From UBA6022 sp032154105 (lineage in GTDB: Bacteria > Patescibacteriota > Saccharimonadia > Saccharimonadales > Saccharimonadaceae): a stretch of DNA of 64,000 nt. The notes under the pieces are model-generated. The model saw nothing but the letters and a program-made list of their open reading frames with translations. It did not search any database and was not told where the DNA came from. The stretch spans positions 95,237 through 159,236 of the forward strand of contig JALDYI010000002.1 in the NCBI GenBank assembly GCA_032154105.1, given 5' to 3'. Position 1 is the stretch's first letter. Each line of letters begins with the position of its first letter. Positions 1 through 8,723 of the stretch are shown in pieces. The position numbers and the translations under genes are program-made.

Positions 1-1
1 G

Positions 2-424
2 AAGTTTTATATAACTGAGTCTGACCCCGGTTTTACGGTGCTCAAGGAATTGATTGCCGAAAGGCTTAAGGTCTCACCAGGTGAATCGTCGATCAAGATC
101 ACCGCTTCGCTTCAGGTCAATCTGTGCGAGAAGGAGCTTGTACTGACAAACCGGCGGAGACGCGAGGTGAAATACAAGGTTGTTGAGACGATCACCTTGC
201 CCGTAGGCCTGGAAGTGGCGATCTTCGTGAAGTCGAGCACCTCCTACGGCAACAGTAGTTCGGGACGTAACCCGGACCGTGCTGCCATTCGAGAGATAGG
301 CATCACGCGCAAGCAGGGCGACGGGCAAGATACAACAGAGTACTTCAGTCTGCTTATTGACTTCTCAGCGCGAGAGATCAACAGACTTCCCATCCCCGCG
401 CGTACGTTCACCAGGGCAAACTGA
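2..424 (+). CDS. Hypothetical protein, 5' end cut by window edge
   Basis: I do not recognise this protein. The reading frame is open from base 2 without a stop, so the true start probably lies outside the window; a GTG at 38 is the first internal start and would give 128 residues. The product is soluble-looking, rich in charged residues, with a beta-strand-rich middle and a NSSSGRNPD turn. It ends at a TGA followed by a GC-rich hairpin terminator. No neighbour on the same strand is visible, so its job cannot be inferred. Confidence 0.6.
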   Translation, partial: KFYITESDPGFTVLKELIAERLKVSPGESSIKITASLQVNLCEKELVLTNRRRREVKYKVVETITLPVGLEVAIFVKSSTSYGNSSSGRNPDRAAIREIGITRKQGDGQDTTEYFSLLIDFSAREINRLPIPARTFTRAN

Positions 425-444
425 CTGGCGCCACTGCAGAACAC

Positions 445-473
445 GACCCGCCCCTTTTATTCTGGGGCGGGTC
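445..473 (+). terminator. GC-rich hairpin terminator
   Basis: A perfect 10-bp stem (GACCCGCCCC / GGGGCGGGTC) with a 9-nt loop lies between the convergent ends of the first ORF and smpB. The trailing U-tract is weak on both strands; it probably serves both genes. Confidence 0.7.
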
Positions 474-481
474 TGTTCAAT

Positions 482-952
482 TTAATATGATTTTAGGCTG
501 CGTTTCGTGTCGCGATCTTGGTCGCGGCGTTTGATTGTTTCGCGTTTGTCGTAGGTTTTCTTGCCTTTTCCAAGAGCGATAACGAGCTTGATGTGCCGTC
601 CGGCGGTTTTGAGACGAATTGGCACGATGCCCATACCTGTTTGTTTACGGGTGTAAAGATCGTCGATTTGCTTGCGGTGGGCGAGGAGTTTTCGAGCGCG
701 AGTGTCGATTGACCGAGCGCCCACTTTGCCTCGTTCGTTGAGTTTGAGGCTGAAGCTGGCATTGTTGAGCCAAAGTTCGTTGCCCTTTATAGATACAAAA
801 GAGCCTTTTAGCTGGACGTGGCCGTCACGAGCGGCGCGAGTCTCAGGGCCTGTGAGCGTGATACCGACAACAAGCTCATCGTCGAGTGCATAGTCAAAAG
901 CGGCACGACGATTCGTGATAACGCTCGGTTTTTTGATCGGTTTTTTGGCCAT
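482..952 (-). CDS. smpB: SsrA-binding protein SmpB
   Basis: SmpB binds tmRNA and delivers it to stalled ribosomes for trans-translation. The 156-residue product has the family layout: an N-terminal NRRAAFDY segment, the ITLTGPETRAARDG and LKGSFVSI beta-barrel core, RKLLAHRKQI, and a basic tail with GKKTYDKRE and KRRDQDRD, which inserts in the mRNA channel. Length is typical. The ATG at 952 is preferred over longer in-frame starts because a TATACT -10 box sits 6 nt upstream (959-964). The tmRNA gene itself was not found in this window. Confidence 0.96.
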   Translation of the reverse strand: MAKKPIKKPSVITNRRAAFDYALDDELVVGITLTGPETRAARDGHVQLKGSFVSIKGNELWLNNASFSLKLNERGKVGARSIDTRARKLLAHRKQIDDLYTRKQTGMGIVPIRLKTAGRHIKLVIALGKGKKTYDKRETIKRRDQDRDTKRSLKSY

Positions 953-958
953 AACTAC

Positions 959-964
959 AGTATA
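959..964 (-). promoter_or_regulatory. -10 box of smpB
   Basis: TATACT on the minus strand, 6 nt before the smpB ATG. This predicts a leaderless mRNA. Confidence 0.6.
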
Positions 965-995
965 TTGTAGCGTATCAGAGGGAGAAAGCGAAAAC

Positions 996-2084
996 TTAGC
1001 CGGCTCGACGCGTGAGTGCGCGGGCTGTATCGATGAGGATGTCGGCTGATGCTGGCCAGGTAAACTTGGCAATGTGTCGTTTGCCGTGCTTGGTGAGGTT
1101 TTCATATAGTTTGGGCTGAGATGCTTCTGCAACATGCTTTGCAAACGATTGTGGGTCGTGTGGATTAAAGTAGAGTGCTCCCTCGCCTGCCACTTCGTGG
1201 AAAATAGCAAGGTCGCTGGCGACTGCAGGTGTGCCAAGCGCGAGTGCTTCGGCGATCGGAAGTCCGTAGCCTTCGTCGAAACTGGCCGTGACGAGTAGTG
1301 CATTTCGTGCAAGCAGCTCCGCGTACTCCGTGTCGCTAACACCGTTATGAAATACGATCTTTGTGCCTTTTGAGACATGGCGTTCGAGCTCGGCTTGACG
1401 CTCAGGCTTGATACGACTGAGCAAATGCAGGGTGTAGCCGGCTGGTAAGAACGCCATCCCCTCGATGAGTGTCTCGACGTTTTTATAGGGCATGAACGAG
1501 CCCATGTAGACAAGTTCTGTTGGGGCAGTAGAGATCCCCTTTGGTGTAACCAGTTCGGCAAGCTTTTGAGGTGCATTAGGAATAATAGCCATAGGGCGTT
1601 TTGTAAGCTTGGCATCCTTGATATCGTGCTCGCTCGTCTGGCTGACGGTTGCAACGGTGTCGGCCGCATTGAGCGTGAGGCGCTGTGGCCAGTACGTAAG
1701 ATGATAGAGCCACCAGCCGGCGCGTATGAGCCAGTGGAGGTTTTTTGGCGGCGTGCGGTGACGGTAGTAGATCATATCGTGGAGCGTCAGGATAAGTTTG
1801 AATCGTCGGCCAAAACTACCGATAGTTTGCATCGGGGAAAATACGACATCAGGTTGATAACGGTTTAAATAAAGCGCACTAAATGGTTCACGCCACGATG
1901 TTGGCTCGTGAAACATGATCGAGTTCATGCCAGCGGGCAGGAACTTTAGTTGGTCGACGTGGCAGACGATAAAAGTTGTGTTGTGGTGTTTGTCGGCTAC
2001 TGCGTGAGCGAGTTCGGCGCTGTAGCGGCTAATCCCATCGTGAAAGTCTGTGCGGATATAGCGCGCGTCAAAAAGCAACTTCAT
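996..2084 (-). CDS. GT4-family glycosyltransferase
   Basis: A retaining GT-B fold glycosyltransferase of 362 residues that probably transfers a sugar from a nucleotide donor to a cell-envelope glycan or lipid; donor and acceptor are unknown. The N-terminal half starts MKLLFDARYI with a DGISRYS segment; the C-terminal donor-binding half has ELVYMGSFMPYKNVETLIE and the EX7E-type signature in SFDEGYGLPIAEALALGTP. The ATG at 2084 is chosen because a TACAAT box lies 7 nt upstream; the longer frame would run into the divergent gene. It is divergently transcribed from another GT4 enzyme, which suggests a shared glycan pathway. Confidence 0.88.
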   Translation of the reverse strand: MKLLFDARYIRTDFHDGISRYSAELAHAVADKHHNTTFIVCHVDQLKFLPAGMNSIMFHEPTSWREPFSALYLNRYQPDVVFSPMQTIGSFGRRFKLILTLHDMIYYRHRTPPKNLHWLIRAGWWLYHLTYWPQRLTLNAADTVATVSQTSEHDIKDAKLTKRPMAIIPNAPQKLAELVTPKGISTAPTELVYMGSFMPYKNVETLIEGMAFLPAGYTLHLLSRIKPERQAELERHVSKGTKIVFHNGVSDTEYAELLARNALLVTASFDEGYGLPIAEALALGTPAVASDLAIFHEVAGEGALYFNPHDPQSFAKHVAEASQPKLYENLTKHGKRHIAKFTWPASADILIDTARALTRRAG

Positions 2085-2091
2085 ATCTGTT

Positions 2092-2097
2092 ATTGTA
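2092..2097 (-). promoter_or_regulatory. -10 box of glycosyltransferase gene
   Basis: TACAAT on the minus strand, 7 nt before the ATG at 2084. It is part of a compact 44-bp divergent promoter region. Confidence 0.6.
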
Positions 2098-2113
2098 GCA
2101 TATCTAGCCATGG

Positions 2114-2119
2114 TATAAT
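2114..2119 (+). promoter_or_regulatory. Extended -10 box of second glycosyltransferase gene
   Basis: TGG-TATAAT, 9 nt before the ATG at 2129. It predicts a leaderless or nearly leaderless transcript. Confidence 0.7.
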
Positions 2120-2128
2120 GGTTTCTAT

Positions 2129-3286
2129 ATGAAAATTCTGATTGCGTCGGACTTACATTGGCCGACAATTAACGGTGTTGCGACATTTAGCCGCACACTT
2201 GCACAAGGATTGGCCGAACGTGGTCATGAAGTATTGGTTATCGCACCAAGTCAAACCGGTAAGCGCTCAAAGCAGGTAGATGGGAAATATATCATCTCTC
2301 GTACCGTTTCTGTGCCCTTTCCGTTTTACCAAAACTTCCGTATCTCACTTACTCCTCAGCGTGAGGTAAAAAAGATCATTGAGGACTTTGAACCGGATGT
2401 TATCCATATCCAAATGCTCATGTGGATTGGCCAGGCGGCGATGAAATTCGGCAACAAATACGGTATTCCAATCGTGAGTACGAACCATGCGATGCCAGAG
2501 AACCTGATGGATAATCTAAAGCTACTCGCACCAGTTGCTCGTCCGATCAACTATATGTTGCGTGATTACGGCCGTCGTTTTCACTCAAAGTCGGACTGCG
2601 TGACGATGCCAACTCAGTCGGCTATCGATATGTTCAACGTTGAATTTCCAAACCCGATGGTTGCCGTTTCGAACGGTATTGATTTGAGCCGTTTCCAGCC
2701 AGGCGAAGTTGACCCTGCGATTTATAAAAAATTCCATCTACCGACTGGCCGACCAATTATTAGCTACATTGGTCGCCTCGATGCCGAAAAGCATCTATCT
2801 GTACTCGTAAAGGCTTTTGCGCACATTCATAAAGAAACCAATGCCCATCTACTGATCGTGGGCGATGGCACTGATGCTGATCGTTTGCACTACTTGGCGC
2901 GCGAGTTGTCGATTATTTCACACGTAAGCTTTACTGGCCGTGTGACCGATGAGGAGATCACCGCCTTGCACCGCGTCGGCTCGGTGTACTGCATGCCGTC
3001 TCCGGCTGAACTCCAGAGCATTGCAACGCTCGAAGCGATGGCGAGTGGGCAACCTATTGTTGCGGTAGACGCCGGTGCGCTCCGCGAACTTTGCCAAGAT
3101 GGCCGCAATGGATATCTTTGCGATCAGGATGATGATGTGCAGATTGCTGAAAAGCTCAAACTGGTGCTGTCTGACGAGACTGCTCGTAGAGCGATGGTAG
3201 CTGAAAGCTTGGCGATTGCACGGACGCACGACATCGAGCACACACTCGATCAATTTGAAGAAATTTACCAGAATATTCTTGATTAG
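2129..3286 (+). CDS. GT4-family glycosyltransferase, PimB/diacylglycerol-type
   Basis: A 385-residue GT-B glycosyltransferase. The N-terminal domain begins MKILIASDLHWPTINGVATFS with GHEVLVIAPSQ, a pattern shared by GT4 enzymes acting on lipid acceptors such as diacylglycerol or phosphatidylinositol. The C-terminal domain has ISYIGRLDAEKHLSVLV, LLIVGDGTDADRL and the donor-binding SPAELQSIATLEAMASGQP with the EX7E motif. It is probably membrane-associated and adds a sugar to a glycolipid. It overlaps the convergent hydrolase gene by 4 bp. The exact substrate is inference. Confidence 0.9.
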   Translation: MKILIASDLHWPTINGVATFSRTLAQGLAERGHEVLVIAPSQTGKRSKQVDGKYIISRTVSVPFPFYQNFRISLTPQREVKKIIEDFEPDVIHIQMLMWIGQAAMKFGNKYGIPIVSTNHAMPENLMDNLKLLAPVARPINYMLRDYGRRFHSKSDCVTMPTQSAIDMFNVEFPNPMVAVSNGIDLSRFQPGEVDPAIYKKFHLPTGRPIISYIGRLDAEKHLSVLVKAFAHIHKETNAHLLIVGDGTDADRLHYLARELSIISHVSFTGRVTDEEITALHRVGSVYCMPSPAELQSIATLEAMASGQPIVAVDAGALRELCQDGRNGYLCDQDDDVQIAEKLKLVLSDETARRAMVAESLAIARTHDIEHTLDQFEEIYQNILD

Positions 3287-4122
3287 CCAAGGAAGGTTTT
3301 AATAGCCCGGGCCGCTTCTGGGGCGGTTTCGTAGTGGATGAGGTGCCCTACGTGTGGAATAACAACAAGTTGAGCATCCTGGATGGCGTCCGCCAGTTGG
3401 TGTTGCTTTGGGAGCGCCGTGATGTCATCGCGCTCACCTGCGACAAGTAGCGTCGGGAGTGTGATAGCATCGGCGACTTCGCGAATATCATGGCTGACTG
3501 ATGTTCGAAACGCTTCTGCCACTACCTTCGGTGAGGCGAACGTACTAAAGTGCGTGAGGTGTTGATCGTGGATATATGCGCGCATGGCTGGGTCTTTCGT
3601 TTTAGTCATGGAAACGCTCATGATTTTAACAATCGACTTTGCGGACAGCCACGAGTGACTTGCGCGACCCGGAAGGATTCGTCCCAGCCAGTAATAGAAA
3701 ATGGCGAGCTGCGTCATGATCGCTTTTGGTCCTTTTAGTGCGGGCGCACCGATGGGATTAACGAGAATAAGTTTCGTGATAGTGCGCGGGTATTTTGCCG
3801 CGTAGTGGCCTGCGACGATGCTGCCAAAGGAGTGCCCAAGTAGTACCGGCGGTGTCTCTCGGGCGACGTGTTCAATAAATGCGCGCGTAAATTCAACGTA
3901 CTGCTCAAGATCATGTTTGCTACTTGAGAGTGCCTGACTGGCACCAAATCCGGGCAGGTCCGGCACGATTACGTTATATTCAGGCAGCTGTTTGACTATT
4001 CGTTCGAGGCCATGGTGTGTTCCGCGAAAGCCGTGGATCATAACAATCGTCGGCAATGACGTATCGTGGTAGCTCCAATACGCTACGCGTGACCCTTTAA
4101 AGCCGAAGTAATGCTGTGACAT
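3283..4122 (-). CDS. Alpha/beta-hydrolase fold protein
   Basis: A 279-residue serine hydrolase of the alpha/beta fold. Visible: oxyanion-hole region IHGFRGTHHG, nucleophile elbow LLGHSFGSIVAGHYAA, an acidic residue in VAGERDDITALP and the catalytic His in IPHVGHLIHYE. A cap domain lies between about residues 130 and 200. The substrate is unknown; esterase, lipase or C-C hydrolase are all possible. The ATG at 4122 is used, not the upstream in-frame ATG, because TATACT lies 7 nt upstream of it. Confidence 0.85.
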   Translation of the reverse strand: MSQHYFGFKGSRVAYWSYHDTSLPTIVMIHGFRGTHHGLERIVKQLPEYNVIVPDLPGFGASQALSSSKHDLEQYVEFTRAFIEHVARETPPVLLGHSFGSIVAGHYAAKYPRTITKLILVNPIGAPALKGPKAIMTQLAIFYYWLGRILPGRASHSWLSAKSIVKIMSVSMTKTKDPAMRAYIHDQHLTHFSTFASPKVVAEAFRTSVSHDIREVADAITLPTLLVAGERDDITALPKQHQLADAIQDAQLVVIPHVGHLIHYETAPEAARAIKTFLG

Positions 4123-4129
4123 ACCATTT

Positions 4130-4135
4130 AGTATA
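4130..4135 (-). promoter_or_regulatory. -10 box of hydrolase gene
   Basis: TATACT on the minus strand, 7 nt before the ATG at 4122. Confidence 0.6.
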
Positions 4136-4184
4136 CCCGATCTGATAGCGTCGTGTGTGTATGTCAATTCTACCCCTGTTCTGT

Positions 4185-4190
4185 TACACT
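4185..4190 (+). promoter_or_regulatory. Extended -10 box of ABC-F gene
   Basis: TGT-TACACT, 7 nt before the ATG at 4198. Confidence 0.6.
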
Positions 4191-4197
4191 GGTACAG

Positions 4198-5856
4198 ATG
4201 ATCGCTGATATTACCGTTACTGAAAAAAGCTTTGGCCCAAAGGTCCTGATGAGTGGGATCAAATTTAGTATCGATGATGGCGAAAAAATCGGCGTTATTG
4301 GCCGCAATGGTGTTGGTAAGTCGACCCTATTTGGCATCGTAACTGGCACCGACAAAGACTTTACTGGTGAGATTATTTTTAAACGCGGCACGGTAGTTGT
4401 AGCTACCCAGCAGGAGCACCATGATCTTGATGATACGACGGTGCTCCAGTACGTCCTATCGGGCCTTCCTGAGTATGCCGAGCTGAGTCATATTATTGAA
4501 ACCTACCCCGAGACTATGGGCGACGACATGAAGCTGATCGATGAATACACCCAGGCGCTCATGCGGTTTGACGACAAGGGCTTTTACCAGATCGAAGAAC
4601 AGATCGAACGCGAACTCGATAACTTCCAGCTTTCGGGCATCGCACATCGTCAATTTACTACCCTATCTGGGGGTCAAAAACGACTCGTCGAGGTGGTAAA
4701 AGTGATGCACTCCGATGCACACTTGGCGCTTGTCGATGAGCCAACCAACCACATGGACTACGTCGCTAAGGCCCAATATGTTGAGTGGATGAAAACAGCC
4801 CGCGAGGCCATGCTGGTTATTACTCACGACCGCGATGTGCTCAATGAAGTCGATCGAATTATCGAGCTCAAGGACGGCGAAAGTGTCAGCTACAAGGGCA
4901 ACTACGACGCGTACTTGAAGCAAAACGCCGTCAGTACCGGTACGCAGATGAATGACTTTGAGATGATCGAAAAACGTATCGCCAATCTCAAGGTGAAGGT
5001 ACTTGATTACCAACGACTGAAGGAAAAATCACGCAACCCAGGCACGATCCAAAAGTTTAAGCGCCTTGAAGAAGTCAGCCGTAAAGAGCTCGGTGAGCTT
5101 CAGGCCAAGGAAAAGCCAACCTTCTGGATCGATAAAGAATCAGCCGCTAACCTCAATTATAAAGTTGCCGCTCAATACGATAAGTTTAAGTCGAAGAATA
5201 TTCGCATGAGCCTGAAGAACGACGAAAGTCGCTCGAAGCACGTACTAGTGAATGCCAAGTCGCTCAGCCTTGGCTATGGAGATGCTCCTCTATTTGACGG
5301 TGTGAATATCGACCTGCGTGAAGGCGAAGCGCTTGAAATCCGCGGTCGTAACGGCGCGGGTAAGACAACACTTATCAAGGCCTTGCTCGGTGGCGCTATT
5401 CCTGGCATTGATGCCGATATTAAGACGTTTAATGGTGAGATTACGCTCGACAAGCAAATTCGCATTGGTGTCTACGAGCAGGAAGTAAAGCCAACGTACT
5501 TTGACTTGTCGCTAGAAGATGCAATCGAGCGCATGTATCTTGATCGTGAGCTGTCTATCTCCACCACAAAGATTCGTGGGCTACTCAGTGACTATCTCTT
5601 CAATGAAGGCGATGGCAAGACGCCGATTAAGCGACTGTCTGGTGGTCAAAAGGCTCGCTTCCAACTGATTTCGATGTTGGCTAATGATCCGCAGTTACTT
5701 ATTCTCGACGAGCCAACTAACCACCTTGATCTTCCAAGTATTGAAGAGCTCGAAACAGCCCTGGGTAAATACTCGGGTGCGATCCTGTATGTTAGTCACG
5801 ATGGCTATTTCCGCGATGCTGTTGGTGGCGAATTTATACAAGTCGGCAAAGCGTAG
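4198..5856 (+). CDS. ABC-F family ATPase (ribosome-associated)
   Basis: A 552-residue protein with two ABC ATPase domains in one chain and no membrane segments, the hallmark of ABC-F translation factors (EttA/Uup/antibiotic-resistance group). Domain 1: Walker A GRNGVGKST near residue 40, signature LSGGQKRLVEV, Walker B LALVDEPTNHMD. A charged linker follows at about residues 240-320. Domain 2: GRNGAGKTT, RLSGGQKARFQ, LLILDEPTNHLD, then the H-loop YVSHDGYF. These proteins act at the ribosomal E site to rescue or tune elongation. Which subfamily it belongs to cannot be decided by eye. Confidence 0.93.
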   Translation: MIADITVTEKSFGPKVLMSGIKFSIDDGEKIGVIGRNGVGKSTLFGIVTGTDKDFTGEIIFKRGTVVVATQQEHHDLDDTTVLQYVLSGLPEYAELSHIIETYPETMGDDMKLIDEYTQALMRFDDKGFYQIEEQIERELDNFQLSGIAHRQFTTLSGGQKRLVEVVKVMHSDAHLALVDEPTNHMDYVAKAQYVEWMKTAREAMLVITHDRDVLNEVDRIIELKDGESVSYKGNYDAYLKQNAVSTGTQMNDFEMIEKRIANLKVKVLDYQRLKEKSRNPGTIQKFKRLEEVSRKELGELQAKEKPTFWIDKESAANLNYKVAAQYDKFKSKNIRMSLKNDESRSKHVLVNAKSLSLGYGDAPLFDGVNIDLREGEALEIRGRNGAGKTTLIKALLGGAIPGIDADIKTFNGEITLDKQIRIGVYEQEVKPTYFDLSLEDAIERMYLDRELSISTTKIRGLLSDYLFNEGDGKTPIKRLSGGQKARFQLISMLANDPQLLILDEPTNHLDLPSIEELETALGKYSGAILYVSHDGYFRDAVGGEFIQVGKA

Positions 5857-5865
5857 GCATCGTCT

Positions 5866-5906
5866 CTAATAAAAAATACCGCTGCAATAGCGGTATTTTT
5901 TATTAG
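5866..5906. terminator. Bidirectional intrinsic terminator
   Basis: A perfect 18-bp stem (5866-5883 / 5889-5906) with A-tract and T-tract flanks and a 5-nt loop lies between the convergent ABC-F and glutaredoxin genes and works in both directions. Confidence 0.92.
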
Positions 5907-5917
5907 CGGTCCATGAA

Positions 5918-6196
5918 CTATGCGGCTGTTGGCTCGAGGTTGTGTGCCTTGATCGCAGCGGTGAGCTTCGGACGATCAAAACCAAGGATGATCTCGCCTT
6001 TGATGTCGGTCACAGGAACTCCCTGATAGTTACCGCCATTTTTTGCCATGAGTTCTTCGTAGGCTTCCTTGTCGGCTTCGACGTCTTTGGCGGTGTATGG
6101 AATACCGAGCTTGTCGAGCCACTGCATCTCGGTGTGACAGAAGGCACACCAGCTCGTGCTGTAAATGGTGATATCAGGTGTTGTTGCGTCGCTCAT
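5918..6196 (-). CDS. Glutaredoxin-like (NrdH/Mrx1-type) protein
   Basis: A 92-residue thioredoxin-fold redox protein. It has the CxxC active site (CAFC) in TIYSTSWCAFCHTEMQWL, the cis-Pro region YQGVPVTDIKGEIILGF, and the usual length for glutaredoxin. It probably reduces disulfides in the cytoplasm, perhaps for ribonucleotide reductase or detoxification. The ATG at 6196 has an AAGGGG Shine-Dalgarno 6 nt upstream, and a TATAAT box lies further up at 6231-6236, so this transcript does have a short leader. Confidence 0.9.
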   Translation of the reverse strand: MSDATTPDITIYSTSWCAFCHTEMQWLDKLGIPYTAKDVEADKEAYEELMAKNGGNYQGVPVTDIKGEIILGFDRPKLTAAIKAHNLEPTAA

Positions 6197-6230
6197 GAAG
6201 TTCCCCTTGCCTATTGCATTATTACTATAC

Positions 6231-6236
6231 ATTATA
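6231..6236 (-). promoter_or_regulatory. -10 box of glutaredoxin gene
   Basis: TATAAT on the minus strand about 34 nt before the ATG; this leaves room for a leader with the AAGGGG ribosome binding site. Confidence 0.6.
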
Positions 6237-6251
6237 CACTAAATAATTTTG

Positions 6252-6281
6252 TTGCACTATTTGTGCAGTACGCCCTATAAT
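6252..6281 (+). promoter_or_regulatory. Promoter of RCC1/ricin-B surface protein
   Basis: -35 TTGCAC (6252-6257), 18-nt spacer, -10 TATAAT (6276-6281), then 8 nt to the ATG at 6290. Leaderless arrangement. Confidence 0.7.
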
Positions 6282-6289
6282 TTAACCAT

Positions 6290-8488
6290 ATGCATCAAAA
6301 AAAGACAGAAGCGTTTGCGCTTCCTACGGTACTCATTGTTTCTGTCGTACTCCTTACGATGCTCCTTGCATCTATTACGGCGGTGAGCTCGATTCGAACC
6401 GCCCTTAATGAGCAATACTACAATCAGCTTGCTAATGAAGCGGCCGAGTCTGGTGTTGCTATGGCCGAGGCATGCTTAAAGGCGAATAATTACAGCCCAA
6501 CATGGGGTGCGGGCGCAACCGGTAAGCCGCTACGTCCAAATACGGGTTGTAGCGGAGGTGATGCATGTACGAGTGGCGCAAATTGCTTCGTGCTTAATCG
6601 TAATGGCATCCAGACGACATACACAGTTGATGCTCCAGAGCAGGAGTCGAATTCGCAGATGATTTCCGTAAAGAGTACCGTGTCACTAATTCGCACCTCA
6701 AGTAGTACTGTATGGCGAACATATAACGGATCCGCCGTTGCGCGCTTGGGGGCGGATGTAAGCTTCAAGAGTGTCGTCTTTGGTTATAATTCGGCTGTTG
6801 GTGGTGGAGCATTCTTTGCGACGGTTGCGGCAGATGGTGTACTGAAAGCTGTAGGAGATAACTATTATGGGCAGCTTGGTAATGGCGCCACGAACGCAAC
6901 ATTAACCCCGACCCCATTCAATCTTCCTCCTGGTCAACGTCCTGTCGGTGCTTACACTAACTTCTTGTCCGTGGGTAAAAATATGTTTGTTATCACAGAC
7001 ACTGGCCAGGTCTATGGTGCTGGCGAGAACGGTAATGGCCAGCTTGGTGATGGGACTTTTGTGAATCGTACAACGCCAGTACGGTTTAACTTGCCCATAG
7101 GAAAGCAGGCTAAGTATGTTGGCGTTTTGGGACATGCAACATTTGTTCAAACGACCGACAACTACCTCTATGGATCGGGAACGTGTGGTGCGGGTATTGT
7201 AGGAAGCGGCTATTCAATCGCAGGTTGCTCAAATATCTCTACTCCTGCTGTCGTGGCACTTCCTGCCCCTAACGTAAACGATCCAAACACGATCCCGACG
7301 ACCAACATGGCACTTGATCGTTCCAACGTATATATTCGGATGGCGGGTGGGCGGGTCTATGGGTGGGGCGCGAACGATCGGGGTCAGCTTGCCAACGGCA
7401 CGACAACAAATTCATCTGTTCCAGTAAAAATAGGAACCTATGGCGATGCCGGTCAGCCAAAAGCAACACAAGTCACATTTGATGGCGATACGGTATATAT
7501 TGTTGACGATAGCGGTGCAGTTAAGAGTGCCGGATTTAATTTTTATGGAAGTCAAGGTAACGATCGTATCCCTATTATCAATGTCAATAGCGGCAAATGT
7601 CTCGACAATAACGGATTTGATGGTCTTAATATCCAAATCTACACATGCAACGGGTCGGCTGCGCAGCAATGGGCGTGGAATGAAGATTCTAGTATTCAGA
7701 ACCTCAACAATAATAAATGCCTCGACAATGCCAATGGCGACGGTACGACAATACGGCTTTGGACATGCAACGGCTCAGGTTCACAGAAGTTTGGCCTCGA
7801 CGTTAATAACTTTGTTTACAACTGGCAGTCGGCGCGATGTCTCGAGAATGCCGGTGCCGACGGCGTGACGGTTCGACTCTGGACCTGTAATGGTACTGCG
7901 GCGCAAAAATGGAGACTACCGGAAATTACTACTACGCTTCTTCCCTTTTCTCTTCCTGGATCGGCCGGCAAAGCAACAAAAGTCGCAACCGACCAATGGT
8001 TCGCCTCGGTCCTCACTGATACGGGCGAGGTGTGGAGTGCAGGCTTGAATGATCAGGGGCAGCTCGGCAATGCTACGACTGCGGTTGCACAAGCGATGCC
8101 GGTAAAAATGATTCTGCCGGTCGGCGTTAAGGCGATTGACATATACTCGACTTCATATGGAGGCTTGGGCTCTCCTTCAAGTAATACATATGCCGTTGGA
8201 GATGATGGTAAGGTCTACGGCGTTGGTAGCAATGGCTATGGCCAGCTTGGCGACGGTACGATAACTGGCCGTACTACGCCTGTTACTATGCAGGTGTTTG
8301 ACGGTAGCGCAGTTCGTGCACGGCAAGTACAGTCGGGTTATGGAACCACGGTTATCTTAACGACAAACGGTAAGGTCTATACGGTTGGAAATAATTCTAA
8401 TGGACAACTAGGCGACGGTACGACAATAAATAGCTCGACGCCAAAAGCCAATCGCTATACCAACGTGCTACCGCTGACGATCTTTTAG
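6290..8488 (+). CDS. Pilin-like surface protein with RCC1 propeller and ricin-B lectin domain
   Basis: A 732-residue secreted or pilus-associated protein. Residues about 10-35 form one hydrophobic helix (FALPTVLIVSVVLLTMLLAS) followed by a PilX-like NEAAESGVAMAEACL segment, as in minor pilin-like assembly proteins. From about residue 180, RCC1-type repeats appear (YYGQLGNGATNA, GNGQLGDGTFVNRTTPV, DRGQLANGTTTNSSVPV). At about 433-543 the propeller is interrupted by three ricin-B repeats (GKCLDN...QQW, NKCLDN...QKF, ARCLEN...QKW), a carbohydrate-binding beta-trefoil. RCC1 repeats resume to the C-terminus. It probably binds glycans or proteins on another cell. Start chosen from the promoter spacing. 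Confidence 0.85.
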   Translation: MHQKKTEAFALPTVLIVSVVLLTMLLASITAVSSIRTALNEQYYNQLANEAAESGVAMAEACLKANNYSPTWGAGATGKPLRPNTGCSGGDACTSGANCFVLNRNGIQTTYTVDAPEQESNSQMISVKSTVSLIRTSSSTVWRTYNGSAVARLGADVSFKSVVFGYNSAVGGGAFFATVAADGVLKAVGDNYYGQLGNGATNATLTPTPFNLPPGQRPVGAYTNFLSVGKNMFVITDTGQVYGAGENGNGQLGDGTFVNRTTPVRFNLPIGKQAKYVGVLGHATFVQTTDNYLYGSGTCGAGIVGSGYSIAGCSNISTPAVVALPAPNVNDPNTIPTTNMALDRSNVYIRMAGGRVYGWGANDRGQLANGTTTNSSVPVKIGTYGDAGQPKATQVTFDGDTVYIVDDSGAVKSAGFNFYGSQGNDRIPIINVNSGKCLDNNGFDGLNIQIYTCNGSAAQQWAWNEDSSIQNLNNNKCLDNANGDGTTIRLWTCNGSGSQKFGLDVNNFVYNWQSARCLENAGADGVTVRLWTCNGTAAQKWRLPEITTTLLPFSLPGSAGKATKVATDQWFASVLTDTGEVWSAGLNDQGQLGNATTAVAQAMPVKMILPVGVKAIDIYSTSYGGLGSPSSNTYAVGDDGKVYGVGSNGYGQLGDGTITGRTTPVTMQVFDGSAVRARQVQSGYGTTVILTTNGKVYTVGNNSNGQLGDGTTINSSTPKANRYTNVLPLTIF

Positions 8489-8682
8489 CGCTCCTGCCTA
8501 GTGAGATGCCAGCCGCCACAAAGCTCACACTTATACGCGGTTAATTCGAGATCTGGTTTCATTAGCATCTGGTGATCGGCTGCAGAGAGTGCCTGCTTTT
8601 CGGACGTAAAACGACGTTTTGTCGTGCAATTACTAGCAAAACGAAACGGCACGTGCTTTGGTGTGCTATTTTTACGAGGCAT
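8485..8682 (-). CDS. Small zinc-ribbon-like protein
   Basis: A 65-residue basic protein overlapping the stop of the convergent RCC1 gene by 4 bp. The C-terminus reads YKCELCGGWHLTRQ; the CxxC plus His pattern suggests a half zinc-binding site, as in short CGxWH proteins of CPR and phages. Function unknown; nucleic-acid binding is plausible from the Arg/Lys content. No strong ribosome binding site is visible. Confidence 0.6.
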   Translation of the reverse strand: MPRKNSTPKHVPFRFASNCTTKRRFTSEKQALSAADHQMLMKPDLELTAYKCELCGGWHLTRQER

Positions 8683-8707
8683 CGTTTACAAATCCTATCT
8701 TCACTGT

Positions 8708-8713
8708 TACAGT
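8708..8713 (+). promoter_or_regulatory. -10 box of the ATP synthase operon
   Basis: TGT-TACAGT, 10 nt before the ATG of the AtpI-like gene at 8724. Weak match to consensus, but positioned like the other leaderless promoters of this window. Confidence 0.45.
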
Positions 8714-8723
8714 ATATAAGTAC

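Noticed and set aside
482..1669. 395-residue frame covering smpB
   Set aside because: The N-terminal 240 residues are an antisense shadow of the glycosyltransferase region; only the part from 952 is SmpB.
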